The notes: generated from the sequence alone by a model not told the origin. Counted from the stretch's first letter, positions 33,853 through 43,657 are shown. The stretch: DNA of 64,000 nt from Limnohabitans sp. Jir72 (GCF_003063575.1 NZ_NESC01000008.1:1-64000), one strand, 5' to 3'. Made by a program: numbers and translations.

Positions 33853-36800
33853 TGGCCATGCAAGAGACCGACAACACCCGTTTCAACCTCTCGCGCTGGG
33901 CGCTGGAGCACCCGGCCCTGACCCGCTACCTGATGGTGGCGCTGATGGTGCTGGGCATGGCGTCTTACTTTCAATTGGGACAGGATGAAGACCCGCCGTT
34001 CACCTTCCGGGCCATGGTGGTGCGCACCTATTGGCCCGGTGCCACGGCGCAACAGGTGGCCGAGCAGGTGACCGACAAGCTCGAACGCACCCTGCAAGAG
34101 GTGCCTTACGCCGACAAAATCCGCAGCTACTCCAAGCCCGGCGAGTCGCAAATCATTTTGGAGCTGAAAGACTATTCCAAGCCTGGCGAGGTGCCGCAGG
34201 TTTGGTACACCGTGCGCAAGAAGGTCGGCGACATGCGCGCCACCTTGCCACAGAGCGTGCAGGGTCCGTTCTTTAACGACGATTTTGGCGATGTGTACGG
34301 GGTGATCTATGCACTGAGCGGCGATGGCTTCAGCTCGGCCGAGGTCAAGTTCCAGGCCGATCGCGTGCGCCAAACGCTGTTGCGTGTGCGCGATGTGGCC
34401 AAGGTGGAGCTGTTCGGGGTGCAAGATGAAAAAGTCTTCATCGACATTTCGCAGAAAAAGCTCGCGCAGATGAGTCTGGACATGGGCGCTGTGCTCGCGC
34501 AGCTGGGCCAGCAAAACGCGGTGGAGTCGGCCGGCAGTTTGCAGTCACCCCACGATGTGGTGCAGGTGCGTGTGGGTGGGCAGTTCCAAAATTTGGACGA
34601 TCTGCGCGCCATGCCGATCCGCGGGGCTTCGGGCGCACAACTGCGCTTGTCGGACATCGCCCAGGTCAGCCGTGGCTATGTGGATCCGCCATCGGTCAAG
34701 GTCCGCCATGAGGGGCAAGAGGTCATTGGCTTGGGCGTGAGCATGGCCAAGGGCGGCGACATCATCGCCTTGGGCCATGCCTTGCAAGCCAGCGTCAAAG
34801 AGATCGAAGTGGGTTTGCCGGTCGGCTTGAAGCTGTCCCAGATTCAGGACCAACCCTCTGCGGTGTCCAAATCCGTCAACGAGTTCATCAAGGTGCTGAT
34901 CGAGGCGGTGGTGATTGTGCTGGCGGTGAGCTTTTTGGCGCTGGGCTTGCACAAGCGCCCCGGACACCACCCCCTGTGGAAGCGCTGGACGCTGGACATC
35001 CGCCCTGGGCTCGTGGTGGGCATCACCATCCCGCTGGTGCTGGCAGTGACCTTTTTGGCCATGAACTACTTTGGCATCGGCCTGCACAAGATTTCGCTGG
35101 GTTCGCTCATCATCGCGCTGGGCTTGCTGGTGGACGACGCCATCATCGCGGTCGAGATGATGGTGCGCAAGATGGAAGAGGGCTACGACAAATTCCGCGC
35201 GGCCACCTTCGCTTACGAGCTGACGGCCATGCCCATGCTCACGGGCACGCTGATCACGGCTGCAGGCTTTTTGCCGATTGGCATCGCCAAGTCGGTCACG
35301 GGTGAATACACCTTCGCCATTTTTGCGGTGACGGTGATCGCCTTGATCGTCAGCTGGGTGGCCTCGGTTTACTTTGTGCCTTATCTGGGGGCCTGGTTGC
35401 TCAAGCCGCCAGCGCATGCGGTGGCCGGTGCTCACCACGATTCGGCCGAGATGTTCGACACGCCGTTTTACCGCCACTTTCGCCAGTGGGTGACTTGGTG
35501 CGTCACCCACCGCTGGAAGACGATCGGCATCACCATCGCCTTGTTCGCTTTGGGCATTGTGGGCATGGGCAAGGTGCAGCAGCAGTTCTTCCCCGATTCG
35601 AGCCGCCCGGAAATCCTGGTGGACCTGTGGCTGCCCGAGGGCGCGCCTTTTGCGGCCAGCGAAGAAGTGGCCAAGCGGGTGGAAAAGCGCCTGGCGCAAG
35701 AAGAGGGCGTGAGCTCGGTGACGACCTGGGTGGGCTCGGGCGTGCCGCGTTTTTACCTGCCGCTCGATCAGGTCTTTCCGCAAACCAACGTCTCGCAGCT
35801 GATCGTCTTGCCCAAGGACTTGAAGACGCGTGAGAGCCTGCGGGTCAAACTGCCTGCTTTGCTGGCGCAAGAATTCCCGGAGATCCGTGGCCGCGTCAAG
35901 TTGCTCCCCAACGGGCCACCTGTGCCTTATCCGGTGCAGTTCCGCGTGGTGGGCACCGAACCTGCGGTGCTGCGCCAAAAGGCCGAAGAGGTCAAGGCCG
36001 TGATGCGCCAGAGCGACAGCACGCGGGGTGTCAACGACAACTGGAACGAGTCGGTCAAAACCGTTCGCTTGGAAGTGGATCAAGCCAAGGCCCGTGCCTT
36101 GGGCGTGACCAGCCAGTCGATCGCGCAAGCGTCGCGCACTTTGCTCTCTGGCGCGCCGGTGGGGCAGTACCGCGATGGCGACAAATTGATCGACATCGTC
36201 TTGCGCCAGCCGCTCAATGAACGGGACGCTTTGTCGGACTTGGGCCAAGCCTATGTGCCGACCGCTTCGGGCAAGTCCATCCCCCTGTTGCAAATTGCCA
36301 AGCCTGTGTTGGGGTGGGAGCCGGGCGTGATGTGGCGCGAAGGTCGCCAATACGCCATCACGGTGCAGTCGGACATTTCCGAAGGCGTGCAGGGTGCGAC
36401 GGTGACGGCGCAGTTGCAGCCTGAGCTTAAAAAGCTGCAGACGCAATGGTTGGCTCAGGGGCAATCCGATTACCGCATTGAAGTGGCGGGCGCTGTGGAG
36501 CAAAGCTCCAAGGGTTCGGCATCGATTGCGGCGGGCGTGCCGATCATGCTGTTCATCACCTTCACTTTGTTGATGCTGCAGTTGCAAAGCTTCAGCCGTT
36601 CGGTTTTGGTGTTCCTGACCGGGCCTTTGGGCATGGCCGGTGTGGCAGCCGCTTTGCTGGCGCTCAACCGGCCTTTCGGCTTCGTGGCCTTGCTCGGCGT
36701 GATCGCGCTCATGGGCATGATCCAGCGCAACTCGGTCATCTTGATCGACCAGATCGAGCAGGACCGCGCTGCCGGGGTCGAGCCTTGGATCGCGATTGTC

Positions 36801-37019
36801 GAGTCGGCGGTTCGTCGCTTACGGCCCATTGTGCTGACGGCGGCCGCTGCGGTGTTGGCCATGATCCCGCTGTCGCGCAGTGTGTTCTGGGGGCCGATGG
36901 CCGTGGCCATCATGGGGGGATTGATCGTCGCCACCGCGCTGACTTTGCTCGCTTTGCCTGCCATGTATGCCGCCTGGTTCCGCGTGCCGCGCCCGACACA
37001 TGCTGCTCAGGCGGCTTGA
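33852..37019 (+). CDS. RND-family multidrug efflux transporter
   Basis: ATG at 33852 overlaps the adaptor stop (TGATG); GTG at 33849 is an alternative. 1055 residues with the 12-helix, two-docking-loop RND plan. TM4 carries the proton-relay acids (LGLLVDDAIIAVEMM near 429-443). Two large periplasmic loops (about 45-340 and 575-885) and a C-terminal helix bundle are visible. It resembles the MexF/AcrB-like drug pumps, not the metal branch. Substrates are unknown. Confidence 0.92.
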   Translation: MAMQETDNTRFNLSRWALEHPALTRYLMVALMVLGMASYFQLGQDEDPPFTFRAMVVRTYWPGATAQQVAEQVTDKLERTLQEVPYADKIRSYSKPGESQIILELKDYSKPGEVPQVWYTVRKKVGDMRATLPQSVQGPFFNDDFGDVYGVIYALSGDGFSSAEVKFQADRVRQTLLRVRDVAKVELFGVQDEKVFIDISQKKLAQMSLDMGAVLAQLGQQNAVESAGSLQSPHDVVQVRVGGQFQNLDDLRAMPIRGASGAQLRLSDIAQVSRGYVDPPSVKVRHEGQEVIGLGVSMAKGGDIIALGHALQASVKEIEVGLPVGLKLSQIQDQPSAVSKSVNEFIKVLIEAVVIVLAVSFLALGLHKRPGHHPLWKRWTLDIRPGLVVGITIPLVLAVTFLAMNYFGIGLHKISLGSLIIALGLLVDDAIIAVEMMVRKMEEGYDKFRAATFAYELTAMPMLTGTLITAAGFLPIGIAKSVTGEYTFAIFAVTVIALIVSWVASVYFVPYLGAWLLKPPAHAVAGAHHDSAEMFDTPFYRHFRQWVTWCVTHRWKTIGITIALFALGIVGMGKVQQQFFPDSSRPEILVDLWLPEGAPFAASEEVAKRVEKRLAQEEGVSSVTTWVGSGVPRFYLPLDQVFPQTNVSQLIVLPKDLKTRESLRVKLPALLAQEFPEIRGRVKLLPNGPPVPYPVQFRVVGTEPAVLRQKAEEVKAVMRQSDSTRGVNDNWNESVKTVRLEVDQAKARALGVTSQSIAQASRTLLSGAPVGQYRDGDKLIDIVLRQPLNERDALSDLGQAYVPTASGKSIPLLQIAKPVLGWEPGVMWREGRQYAITVQSDISEGVQGATVTAQLQPELKKLQTQWLAQGQSDYRIEVAGAVEQSSKGSASIAAGVPIMLFITFTLLMLQLQSFSRSVLVFLTGPLGMAGVAAALLALNRPFGFVALLGVIALMGMIQRNSVILIDQIEQDRAAGVEPWIAIVESAVRRLRPIVLTAAAAVLAMIPLSRSVFWGPMAVAIMGGLIVATALTLLALPAMYAAWFRVPRPTHAAQAA

Positions 37020-37053
37020 AAACCAGCGTCGCAGACGGGAAAACCAGCACCGC

Positions 37054-37076
37054 CCGGACCCGAAAACGGGGTCCGG
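37054..37076. other. Hairpin after the RND operon, no T-tract
   Basis: CCGGACCC (37054-37061) and GGGTCCGG (37069-37076) form an 8-bp stem. No run of T follows, so it is not a standard intrinsic terminator. It may help Rho-dependent termination or 3' stability. A TAAAAT at 37083-37088 just after it is a possible -10 for the tRNA-Leu transcript. Confidence 0.5.
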
Positions 37077-37170
37077 AGCAGCTAAAATAGAAAGTTGACC
37101 GATTTCAAACGGGCGGTCAGGCCTGTGGATGGCTCCCATCACGGCCTGTTCGCCCTTTTTGTTTGGACCC

Positions 37171-37257
37171 GCGCGGGTGGCGAAATTGGTAGACGCACCA
37201 GGTTTAGGTCCTGACGGTGGCAACACTGTGCGGGTTCGAGTCCCGCCCCGCGCACCA
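37171..37257 (+). tRNA. tRNA-Leu (anticodon UAG)
   Basis: 87 nt with encoded CCA. Acceptor GCGCGGG pairs with CCCGCGC at 37247-37253. The anticodon TAG is at 37205-37207 within loop TTTAGGT. The anticodon stem has one terminal C-A mismatch. The long variable arm and GGGTTCGAGTCCC T-arm are typical of tRNA-Leu. It lies 64 bp before tig. Confidence 0.95.
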
Positions 37258-37321
37258 ACCGACTTTGGGCCAATGGGGCAACCCTGCGGCATGAGAGAAA
37301 TTCATTTAACCGAGAACGACG

Positions 37322-38635
37322 ATGACTGTGACTGTTGAAACCCTTGAAAAGCTGGAACGCAAGATCACCCTGACTGTGCCTGTGACGGCCATCCAGTCCG
37401 AGGTCGATGCACGCCTGAAGAAAATGGCCCGCACGGTCAAGATGGACGGTTTCCGTCCCGGCAAAGTGCCCATGAACGTCGTGGCCCAGCGCTATGGCTA
37501 CTCGGTGCAGTACGAAGTGCTCAACGACAAAGTCGGCGAAGCTTTCGCTGTGGCTGCCAACGAAGCCCAAGTGCGCGTGGCCGGTCAGCCCCGCATTTCT
37601 GAAAAAGAAGGTGCGCCTGAAGGCGAGCTGAACTTCGAAGCCATCTTCGAGGTGTACCCTGAAGTCAAGCTGGGCAATCTGGCTGACACCGAAGTCGAGA
37701 AGTTGACTGCTGAAGTCTCCGATGCCGCCATCGACAAGACCCTGGACATCCTGCGCAAGCAGCGCCGCACCTTCGCGCAACGCGCACAAGACCTTGCTGC
37801 CCAAGACGGCGACCGCGCCACCATCGACTTCGAAGGCAAGATCGACGGTGAAGTGTTCTCTGGCGGCAAAGCCGAAGACTTCCAGTTCATTCTGGGCGAC
37901 GGCCAAATGCTCAAAGAGTTCGAAGACGCCGTGCGAGGCATGAAGTCGGGCGAAAGCAAGACGTTCCCCCTGGCTTTCCCTGCCGACTACCACGGTCAAG
38001 ACGTGGCTGGCAAAACCGCTGACTTCTTGGTCACCGTGAAGAAGCTCGAAGCGGCCAACCTGCCCGAAGTCAACGATGCCTTGGCCAAGTCCTTGGGCAT
38101 CGCCGACGGCACCGTGGAAGGCCTGCGCGCTGACATCCGCAAAAACCTCGAGCGCGAAGTGAAATTCCGCTTGCTGGCCCGCAACAAGCAAGCCGCCATG
38201 GACGCCCTGGTGGCCAAGGCCGAGCTGGACCTGCCCCAGGCCATCATCCAGTCCGAGATCGAGCGTCTGAAAGAAGGTGCCCGTGCCGACTTGAAGCAAC
38301 GCGGTATCAAGGACGCTGACAAGGCTCCGATCCCTGATGACATCTTCCGTCCTCAAGCCGAGCAGCGCGTGCGCTTAGGGCTGGTGGTGGCCGAAGTCGT
38401 GCGTGGCAACACCTTGCACGCCAAGCCTGAGCAGATCAAGGCCCACATCGAAGAGCTGGCTGCCAGCTACGAGCGTCCTGAGGACGTGGTGCGTTGGTAC
38501 AACAGCGACAACCAGCGTTTGGCCGAAGTGGAAGCCGTGGTCATCGAGAGCAATGTGTCCGATTTCGTGCTGGCGCAAGCCAAAGTCACGGAAAAAGCCA
38601 TCTCTTTCGAAGAGCTGATGGGCCAACAAGGCTGA
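37322..38635 (+). CDS. tig: Trigger factor
   Basis: Ribosome-associated chaperone and prolyl isomerase, 437 residues. The ribosome-binding signature [17 protein letters not shown] lies at about residues 43-59. The FKBP-like domain (about 155-240) includes [17 protein letters not shown] near 160-176, and the C-terminal chaperone arms follow. It leads the conserved tig-clpP-clpX-lon cluster. A GAGAACGACG sequence precedes the ATG. Confidence 0.97.
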   Translation: MTVTVETLEKLERKITLTVPVTAIQSEVDARLKKMARTVKMDGFRPGKVPMNVVAQRYGYSVQYEVLNDKVGEAFAVAANEAQVRVAGQPRISEKEGAPEGELNFEAIFEVYPEVKLGNLADTEVEKLTAEVSDAAIDKTLDILRKQRRTFAQRAQDLAAQDGDRATIDFEGKIDGEVFSGGKAEDFQFILGDGQMLKEFEDAVRGMKSGESKTFPLAFPADYHGQDVAGKTADFLVTVKKLEAANLPEVNDALAKSLGIADGTVEGLRADIRKNLEREVKFRLLARNKQAAMDALVAKAELDLPQAIIQSEIERLKEGARADLKQRGIKDADKAPIPDDIFRPQAEQRVRLGLVVAEVVRGNTLHAKPEQIKAHIEELAASYERPEDVVRWYNSDNQRLAEVEAVVIESNVSDFVLAQAKVTEKAISFEELMGQQG

Positions 38636-38658
38636 TCGGATCTTTGAATCCCTGAAGA

Positions 38659-38701
38659 ATGGGGCTTGTGCCGGGCTTGCAGTCTGGCAGACAAGCCCCA
38701 T
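38659..38701. other. Long hairpin between tig and clpP, no T-tract
   Basis: ATGGGGCTTGT (38659-38669) and its exact complement (38691-38701) form an 11-bp stem enclosing a smaller GCC/GGC stem. What follows is TCTCATT, not a T-run. It could partly terminate tig transcripts, stabilise their 3' end or be a processing site before clpP. Confidence 0.55.
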
Positions 38702-38758
38702 CTCATTGGTGGGTTTGAAACTCGGGTTAAAGTCACCTTAGAAATTCTTGGAGAAAAG

Positions 38759-39367
38759 ATGAGCGCACTGGACATCACAAATTTGGGCATGGTGCCCATG
38801 GTCGTCGAGCAATCGGGCCGTGGCGAGCGCGCCTATGACATCTATTCGCGTCTGCTCAAGGAGCGCGTGATTTTTTTGGTGGGCGAGGTCAATGACCACA
38901 TGGCCAACCTGATCGTGGCCCAGCTGCTGTTTCTGGAGAGCGAAAACCCTGAAAAGGACATCTCGCTGTACATCAATTCGCCCGGCGGTTCTGTCAGCGC
39001 TGGCATGGCGATTTACGACACCATGAACTTCATCAAGCCCGACGTGTCCACGCTGTGCAACGGCATGGCCGCCAGCATGGGCGCTTTCTTGCTGTCTTCG
39101 GGCGCCAAGGGCAAGCGTTTTTCGCTGCCCAACTCCAAGATCATGATTCACCAGCCTCTGGGCGGTGCGCGTGGTCAGGCCACCGAGATCGAGATCGCGG
39201 CCCGCGAGATCATCAAGACACGTGCGCACCTGAACCGCATCCTGGCAGAAAACACGGGCCAGCCGCTGGAGAAGATTGAGCGCGACACTGAGCGCGACTA
39301 TTACCTGTCTGCCGATGAGGCCAAAGACTATGGTTTGGTCGATCAGGTGATCGCCAAGCGCAGCTGA
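38759..39367 (+). CDS. clpP: ATP-dependent Clp protease proteolytic subunit
   Basis: ATG at 38759, after GGAGAAAAG, gives 202 residues. The catalytic triad is visible: Ser106 in [10 protein letters not shown], His131 in [10 protein letters not shown] and an Asp in [11 protein letters not shown]. The [17 protein letters not shown] substrate-groove motif is near 70-86. It forms the 14-mer chamber that degrades proteins unfolded by ClpX (encoded next) or ClpA. Confidence 0.97.
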   Translation: MSALDITNLGMVPMVVEQSGRGERAYDIYSRLLKERVIFLVGEVNDHMANLIVAQLLFLESENPEKDISLYINSPGGSVSAGMAIYDTMNFIKPDVSTLCNGMAASMGAFLLSSGAKGKRFSLPNSKIMIHQPLGGARGQATEIEIAAREIIKTRAHLNRILAENTGQPLEKIERDTERDYYLSADEAKDYGLVDQVIAKRS

Positions 39368-39397
39368 TGCAAGCCGGTTCAACCGGCCCAATATCTG

Positions 39398-39431
39398 ACG
39401 GCGTTTACCTCCCGAGGTGAGCGCCGTTTTT
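39398..39431 (+). terminator. Intrinsic terminator between clpP and clpX
   Basis: ACGGCGTTTACCTC and GAGGTGAGCGCCGT form a 14-bp stem with two wobble or mismatched pairs, followed by TTTTT. It suggests that clpX also has its own promoter in the 45 bp that remain before its start. Confidence 0.85.
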
Positions 39432-39475
39432 CTTTCGCTATCATTGACGAATATCCGGATTCCGAGGCAACTTTT

Positions 39476-40741
39476 ATGGCCGACAAAAAAGGCTCCACCA
39501 CTGAGAAAAACCTGTACTGCTCCTTTTGCGGGAAGAGTCAGCACGAGGTCAAAAAGCTGATTGCAGGTCCATCGGTTTTCATTTGCGATGAGTGCATTGA
39601 CTTGTGCAATGACATCGTGCGTGACGAGCTGGCCACAACCACCGTGGCCGATGCCGCCAAAGATGGTTTGCCAACGCCGCTGGACATCAAAAACAACCTC
39701 GACAATTACGTGATTGGCCAGGAAAAAGCCAAGCGCAGTCTGGCTGTGGCGGTGTACAACCACTACAAACGTCTCAAGCACAAAGACGGTGCCAAAAAAG
39801 ACGATGTTGAGCTGGCCAAGAGCAATATTTTGCTGATTGGCCCCACAGGATCGGGCAAGACATTGCTGGCCCAAACCATGGCCCGCATGCTCGATGTGCC
39901 TTTTGTCATGGCCGATGCCACCACCTTGACCGAAGCCGGTTATGTGGGTGAAGACGTGGAAAACATCGTCGCCAAGTTGTTGCAGACCTGCAATTACGAC
40001 GTGGAGCGTGCCCAGCGCGGCATCGTCTACATCGACGAGATCGACAAGATCACGCGCAAGTCAGACAACCCGTCCATCACCCGAGATGTGTCGGGCGAGG
40101 GCGTGCAGCAAGCGCTGCTCAAGCTGGTCGAAGGCACCATGGCCAGCGTGCCGCCACAAGGCGGGCGCAAGCACCCCAACCAGGATTTCCTGCAGATCGA
40201 CACGACCAACATTCTGTTCATCTGCGGTGGGGCTTTTGCAGGCCTCGAAAAGGTCATTGAAAGCCGCACAGAGTCGGGCGGCATTGGTTTCGGTGCCACG
40301 GTCAAGAGCAAGAAGCAGCGCTCTCTCACGGATGTTTTCAATGAAGTCGAGCCGGAAGATCTGATCAAGTTTGGTTTGATCCCCGAGTTGGTCGGTCGTC
40401 TGCCCGTGGTCGCCACGTTGGCAGAGCTGACCGAAGACGCTTTGGTGCAAATCCTGACCGAGCCCAAGAACGCCGTGGTCAAGCAGTTCACCAAACTGCT
40501 GGCCATGGAAGGCGTGGAGCTGGAAGTGCGCCCCAATGCCCTGACGGCCATTGCCCGAAAGGCCCTGGCCCGCAAGACCGGAGCCCGTGGCTTGCGTTCC
40601 ATCATGGAGCAAGCTTTGATCGATACGATGTTCGAATTGCCCAATGCGGTCAACGTTGAGAAAGTGGTGGTGGACGAGTCCGCCATCGATGACAACAAGC
40701 CGCCGCTGCTGGTTTACCGCGAGTCGGCCAAACAGGCCTGA
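39476..40741 (+). CDS. clpX: ATP-dependent Clp protease ATPase subunit
   Basis: 421-residue AAA+ unfoldase. The N-terminal zinc finger has [18 protein letters not shown] and CDECIDLC. Walker A GPTGSGKT is near 122-129, and Walker [10 protein letters not shown] follows. The pore loop GYVGEDVE and the IGF loop (GGIGFGA) for ClpP docking are present. It recognises tagged or damaged proteins and feeds them to ClpP. Confidence 0.97.
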   Translation: MADKKGSTTEKNLYCSFCGKSQHEVKKLIAGPSVFICDECIDLCNDIVRDELATTTVADAAKDGLPTPLDIKNNLDNYVIGQEKAKRSLAVAVYNHYKRLKHKDGAKKDDVELAKSNILLIGPTGSGKTLLAQTMARMLDVPFVMADATTLTEAGYVGEDVENIVAKLLQTCNYDVERAQRGIVYIDEIDKITRKSDNPSITRDVSGEGVQQALLKLVEGTMASVPPQGGRKHPNQDFLQIDTTNILFICGGAFAGLEKVIESRTESGGIGFGATVKSKKQRSLTDVFNEVEPEDLIKFGLIPELVGRLPVVATLAELTEDALVQILTEPKNAVVKQFTKLLAMEGVELEVRPNALTAIARKALARKTGARGLRSIMEQALIDTMFELPNAVNVEKVVVDESAIDDNKPPLLVYRESAKQA

Positions 40742-40785
40742 CCCCCATGTGTGGCCCGGCGATCAATAATCCTTCTCATCGTTGG

Positions 40786-40813
40786 GTTGAAATCGCCGGT
40801 GCAGCATCCATGT
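40786..40813 (+). promoter_or_regulatory. Sigma32-like heat-shock promoter of lon
   Basis: GTTGAAA at 40786-40792 and ATCCATGT at 40806-40813 are 13 bp apart. They match the sigma32 consensus (CTTGAAA, CCCCATNT) at six of seven and five of seven fixed positions respectively. Transcription would begin about 20 bp before the lon start. lon is a heat-shock gene in other proteobacteria. Confidence 0.65.
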
Positions 40814-40841
40814 GAAGCTGAATTGAACCAAGGGACACACC

Positions 40842-43265
40842 ATGTCTGGACACATACCTTTGCCGCCCACCCCGATTGAACTGCCCATGTTGCCTTTGCG
40901 CGATGTGGTCGTGTTCCCTCACATGGTGATTCCGTTGTTTGTGGGACGCCCCAAGAGCATCAAGGCCTTGGAGTCGGCCATGGCGGCCGAGCGCCGCATC
41001 ATGCTGGTGGCTCAGAAAACAGCCGCAAAAGACGAACCTGCCATCGATGACATGTTCGATGTGGGCTGCGTCTCGACCATCTTGCAAATGCTCAAGCTGC
41101 CCGATGGCACCGTCAAGGTGCTGGTCGAAGGCCAGCAGCGTGCGACGGTTCAATCCATCGCAGATGGCGAAGCCCACTTTGTGGCCAGCGTCACGCCCGT
41201 GGATACCGCCGCTGAGCAGTCTGAGCCCAGCAGCGAGATCGAGGCCCTGCGCCGTGCTGTCATGCAGCAGTTTGACCAGTACGTCAAACTCAACAAGAAG
41301 ATTCCGCCCGAAATCCTGACCTCGATTTCCAGCATCGATGATGCGGGGCGCTTGGCCGACACGATCGCGGCTCACTTGCCCCTCAAGCTCGAAAACAAGC
41401 AGCAAGTGCTTGACTTGGCCAGCATCAAGGCGCGCTTGGAAAACCTGTTTGCCCAGCTGGAGCACGAGGTTGAGATCCTCAACGTTGATAAGCGCATCCG
41501 TGGCCGTGTCAAACGTCAGATGGAAAAGAACCAGCGCGACTTCTATTTGAACGAACAGGTCAAAGCCATCCAAAAAGAATTGGGCGAGGGCGAAGAAGGC
41601 GCAGACATTGAAGAGATCGAGAAAAAGATCAAGTCCGCCAAGATGTCGGCCGAGGCCCGCAAAAAGGCCGACGGTGAGCTCAAGAAGCTCAAGCTGATGT
41701 CCCCCATGTCGGCCGAAGCCTCGGTGGTGCGCAACTACCTCGAAGTCTTGACGGGTCTGCCATGGAGCAAAAAGACCAAGCTCAAACACGATTTGGGCAA
41801 TGCCGAAGAGGTGCTGAACCAGGACCATTTCGGCTTGGACAAAGTCAAAGACCGTATTCTGGAATATCTTGCTGTGCAGCAACGCGTGGACAAGGTCAAG
41901 GCACCGATCCTGTGTCTGGTTGGCCCACCCGGTGTGGGCAAGACCTCGCTGGGTCAATCGATTGCCAAGGCCACGGGCCGCAAGTACGTGCGCATGGCCT
42001 TGGGCGGCATGCGTGACGAGGCTGAGATCCGCGGTCACCGCCGCACTTACATTGGCGCTTTGCCGGGCAAAGTCCTGCAAAACCTGAACAAGGTGGGTAC
42101 CAAGAATCCTTTGTTCTTGCTCGACGAGATCGACAAGCTGGGTACCGATTTTCGTGGCGACCCATCGAGCGCCTTGCTGGAAGTGCTCGACCCCGAGCAG
42201 AACCACACCTTTGGTGACCACTACGTGGAGGTCGATTTCGACCTGAGCGATGTGATGTTTGTGGCCACATCCAACTCGATGAACATCCCTTCGGCATTGC
42301 TGGACCGGATGGAGGTCATTCGTTTGTCGGGGTACACCGAAGACGAAAAAACCAGCATCGCCATGAAGTACCTGTTGCCCAAGCAATTGGCCAACAACGG
42401 CGTCAAACCCGAAGAGCTGAATGTGACCGAAGATGCCGTGCGCGATGTGGTGCGTTACTACACCCGCGAAGCCGGTGTGCGATCGCTCGAGCGCGAACTG
42501 GGCAAGATTTGCCGCAAAGTCGTCAAGGCCTTGTTGCTCAAGCAAATGAAGCCACAGGTGCAGGTGACGGTGGACAACCTCAATGAATTTCTGGGCGTGC
42601 GCAAGTACAGCTATGGCCGTGCTGAGCAAAAGAACCAGGTCGGTCAAGTGGTGGGTCTGGCGTGGACCGAAGTGGGCGGCGATCTGCTGACCATTGAGGC
42701 GGCCTTGATGCCCGGCAAGGGTGTCATCACCCGCACTGGCTCGTTGGGCGATGTGATGAAAGAGTCGGTAGAAGCTGCGCGCACGGTGGTGCGCAGCCGT
42801 TCACGCTTGTTGGGCATCAAGGATGAGGTCTTTGAAAAGAAAGACCTGCACATCCACGTGCCTGACGGCGCCACCCCTAAAGACGGTCCCAGTGCAGGCG
42901 CAGCCATGACCACCGCGATGGTCTCGGCCATGACCGGTATCCCGGTGCGTGCCGATGTGGCCATGACCGGCGAGATCACCTTGCGCGGTGAGGTCACGGC
43001 CATTGGGGGTTTGAAGGAAAAGCTGCTTGCCGCTTTGCGTGGTGGCATCAAGACAGTGCTCATCCCTGAAGACAACGTCAAGGATTTGCAGGACATTCCT
43101 GAGAACGTCAAAAACGGGCTCGAGATCGTGCCTGTCAAGTGGATCGACCAGGTGTTGGATGTGGCGTTGGAAGCCAAGCCGGTGCCGTTGAGCGAAGAAG
43201 AAATGGCCGCCGCTGCGGTCACGGCTGTCACGGCGACGCCCAAGGTCGAGGCCGTGAAACATTGA
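40842..43265 (+). CDS. lon: ATP-dependent protease Lon
   Basis: 807 residues, the usual LonA size. An N-terminal LON substrate domain (about 10-205) begins LPMLPLRDVVVFPHMVIPLF. Walker A GPPGVGKTSLG is near 361-371. The catalytic dyad is Ser684 in KDGPSAGAAM and Lys725 in GGLKEKLLAA. It degrades misfolded and regulatory proteins. AAGGGACACACC gives a ribosome site. The neighbouring sigma32-like promoter and the separation from clpX suggest independent control. Confidence 0.97.
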   Translation: MSGHIPLPPTPIELPMLPLRDVVVFPHMVIPLFVGRPKSIKALESAMAAERRIMLVAQKTAAKDEPAIDDMFDVGCVSTILQMLKLPDGTVKVLVEGQQRATVQSIADGEAHFVASVTPVDTAAEQSEPSSEIEALRRAVMQQFDQYVKLNKKIPPEILTSISSIDDAGRLADTIAAHLPLKLENKQQVLDLASIKARLENLFAQLEHEVEILNVDKRIRGRVKRQMEKNQRDFYLNEQVKAIQKELGEGEEGADIEEIEKKIKSAKMSAEARKKADGELKKLKLMSPMSAEASVVRNYLEVLTGLPWSKKTKLKHDLGNAEEVLNQDHFGLDKVKDRILEYLAVQQRVDKVKAPILCLVGPPGVGKTSLGQSIAKATGRKYVRMALGGMRDEAEIRGHRRTYIGALPGKVLQNLNKVGTKNPLFLLDEIDKLGTDFRGDPSSALLEVLDPEQNHTFGDHYVEVDFDLSDVMFVATSNSMNIPSALLDRMEVIRLSGYTEDEKTSIAMKYLLPKQLANNGVKPEELNVTEDAVRDVVRYYTREAGVRSLERELGKICRKVVKALLLKQMKPQVQVTVDNLNEFLGVRKYSYGRAEQKNQVGQVVGLAWTEVGGDLLTIEAALMPGKGVITRTGSLGDVMKESVEAARTVVRSRSRLLGIKDEVFEKKDLHIHVPDGATPKDGPSAGAAMTTAMVSAMTGIPVRADVAMTGEITLRGEVTAIGGLKEKLLAALRGGIKTVLIPEDNVKDLQDIPENVKNGLEIVPVKWIDQVLDVALEAKPVPLSEEEMAAAAVTAVTATPKVEAVKH

Positions 43266-43272
43266 TGCAAAA

Positions 43273-43303
43273 TTTCCGGGGTCCTCTCGAAATGCCCCGG
43301 AAA
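43273..43303. other. Hairpin after lon, no T-tract
   Basis: TTTCCGGGG (43273-43281) and CCCCGGAAA (43295-43303) form a perfect 9-bp stem with a 13-base loop. TGGCGC follows, so it is not a standard terminator, and it overlaps the -35 of the tRNA-Gly promoter. Confidence 0.55.
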
Positions 43304-43315
43304 TGGCGCTATAAT
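43287..43315 (+). promoter_or_regulatory. Promoter of tRNA-Gly (first copy)
   Basis: TCGAAA at 43287-43292 and a perfect TATAAT at 43310-43315 have a 17-bp spacing. A second TATAAT at 43340-43345 lies nearer the tRNA without a good -35, so two starts are possible. Confidence 0.6.
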
Positions 43316-43362
43316 TCTTCTATCGCAGCGAACAAAGCATATAATGCTGAATTCACTGATGT

Positions 43363-43438
43363 GCGGGAATAGCTCAGTTGGTAGAGCGCAACCTTGCCAA
43401 GGTTGAGGTCGCGAGTTCGAATCTCGTTTCCCGCTCCA
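43363..43438 (+). tRNA. tRNA-Gly (anticodon GCC), first copy
   Basis: 76 nt with encoded CCA. Acceptor GCGGGAA pairs with TTCCCGC at 43428-43434. The anticodon loop TTGCCAA holds GCC at 43396-43398. T-loop GAGTTCGAATCTC. It is identical to the copy at 45906. Confidence 0.97.
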
Positions 43439-43470
43439 AACATTGAAAGAAGTGCCAACCTCTTTCATCA

Positions 43471-43498
43471 AAAAGGGAAGCAACTGCTTCCCTTTTTT
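43471..43498 (+). terminator. Intrinsic terminator after tRNA-Gly, first copy
   Basis: AAAAGGGAAGCA and its complement TGCTTCCCTTTT form a 12-bp stem with a tiny loop and a T-tract. It separates tRNA-Gly from tRNA-Cys, so tRNA-Cys is either read-through or has its own promoter. Confidence 0.88.
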
Positions 43499-43532
43499 GT
43501 CGGAATTTTCCAGGGCTCGCGTCTTGGAACTG

Positions 43533-43606
43533 GGCGCGGTAGCAAAGCGGTTATGCACCGGATTGCAAATCCGTGTAGGTCGGTTCGACTCCGGCCCGCG
43601 CCTCCA
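43533..43606 (+). tRNA. tRNA-Cys (anticodon GCA), first copy
   Basis: 74 nt with encoded CCA. Acceptor GGCGCGG pairs with CCGCGCC at 43596-43602. Anticodon GCA at 43565-43567. It differs from the second copy at several places in the acceptor, D and T arms, all with compensating changes in the acceptor stem. Confidence 0.95.
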
Positions 43607-43634
43607 GAATTCTTTAAACCTCCCACATCACTTG

Positions 43635-43657
43635 GCCCGCTGTCAGCGGGCTTTTTT
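43635..43657 (+). terminator. Intrinsic terminator after tRNA-Cys, first copy
   Basis: GCCCGCT (43635-43641) pairs with AGCGGGC (43645-43651) across a 3-base loop and runs into TTTTTT. Confidence 0.92.

Larger units (their letters stand above)
43363..43499 (+). repeat. Direct repeat, left copy (tRNA-Gly plus spacer and terminator)
   Basis: These 137 bp recur at 45906-46043. Only one inserted A and one C-to-T change are seen by eye, both in the terminator hairpin; the tRNA and the CAAACATTGAAAGAAGTGCC spacer are identical. The copies are 2543 bp apart and flank a decaying gene cassette. Confidence 0.9.

Noticed and set aside
37054..37076. Intrinsic terminator for the RND operon
   Set aside because: The stem is good but no T-tract follows on either strand, so it is listed only as a hairpin.
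42644..43558. Minus-strand frame over the end of lon and the first tRNA-Gly
   Set aside because: GKRDSNSRPQPWQG is a tRNA-derived false peptide, and the rest mirrors lon.
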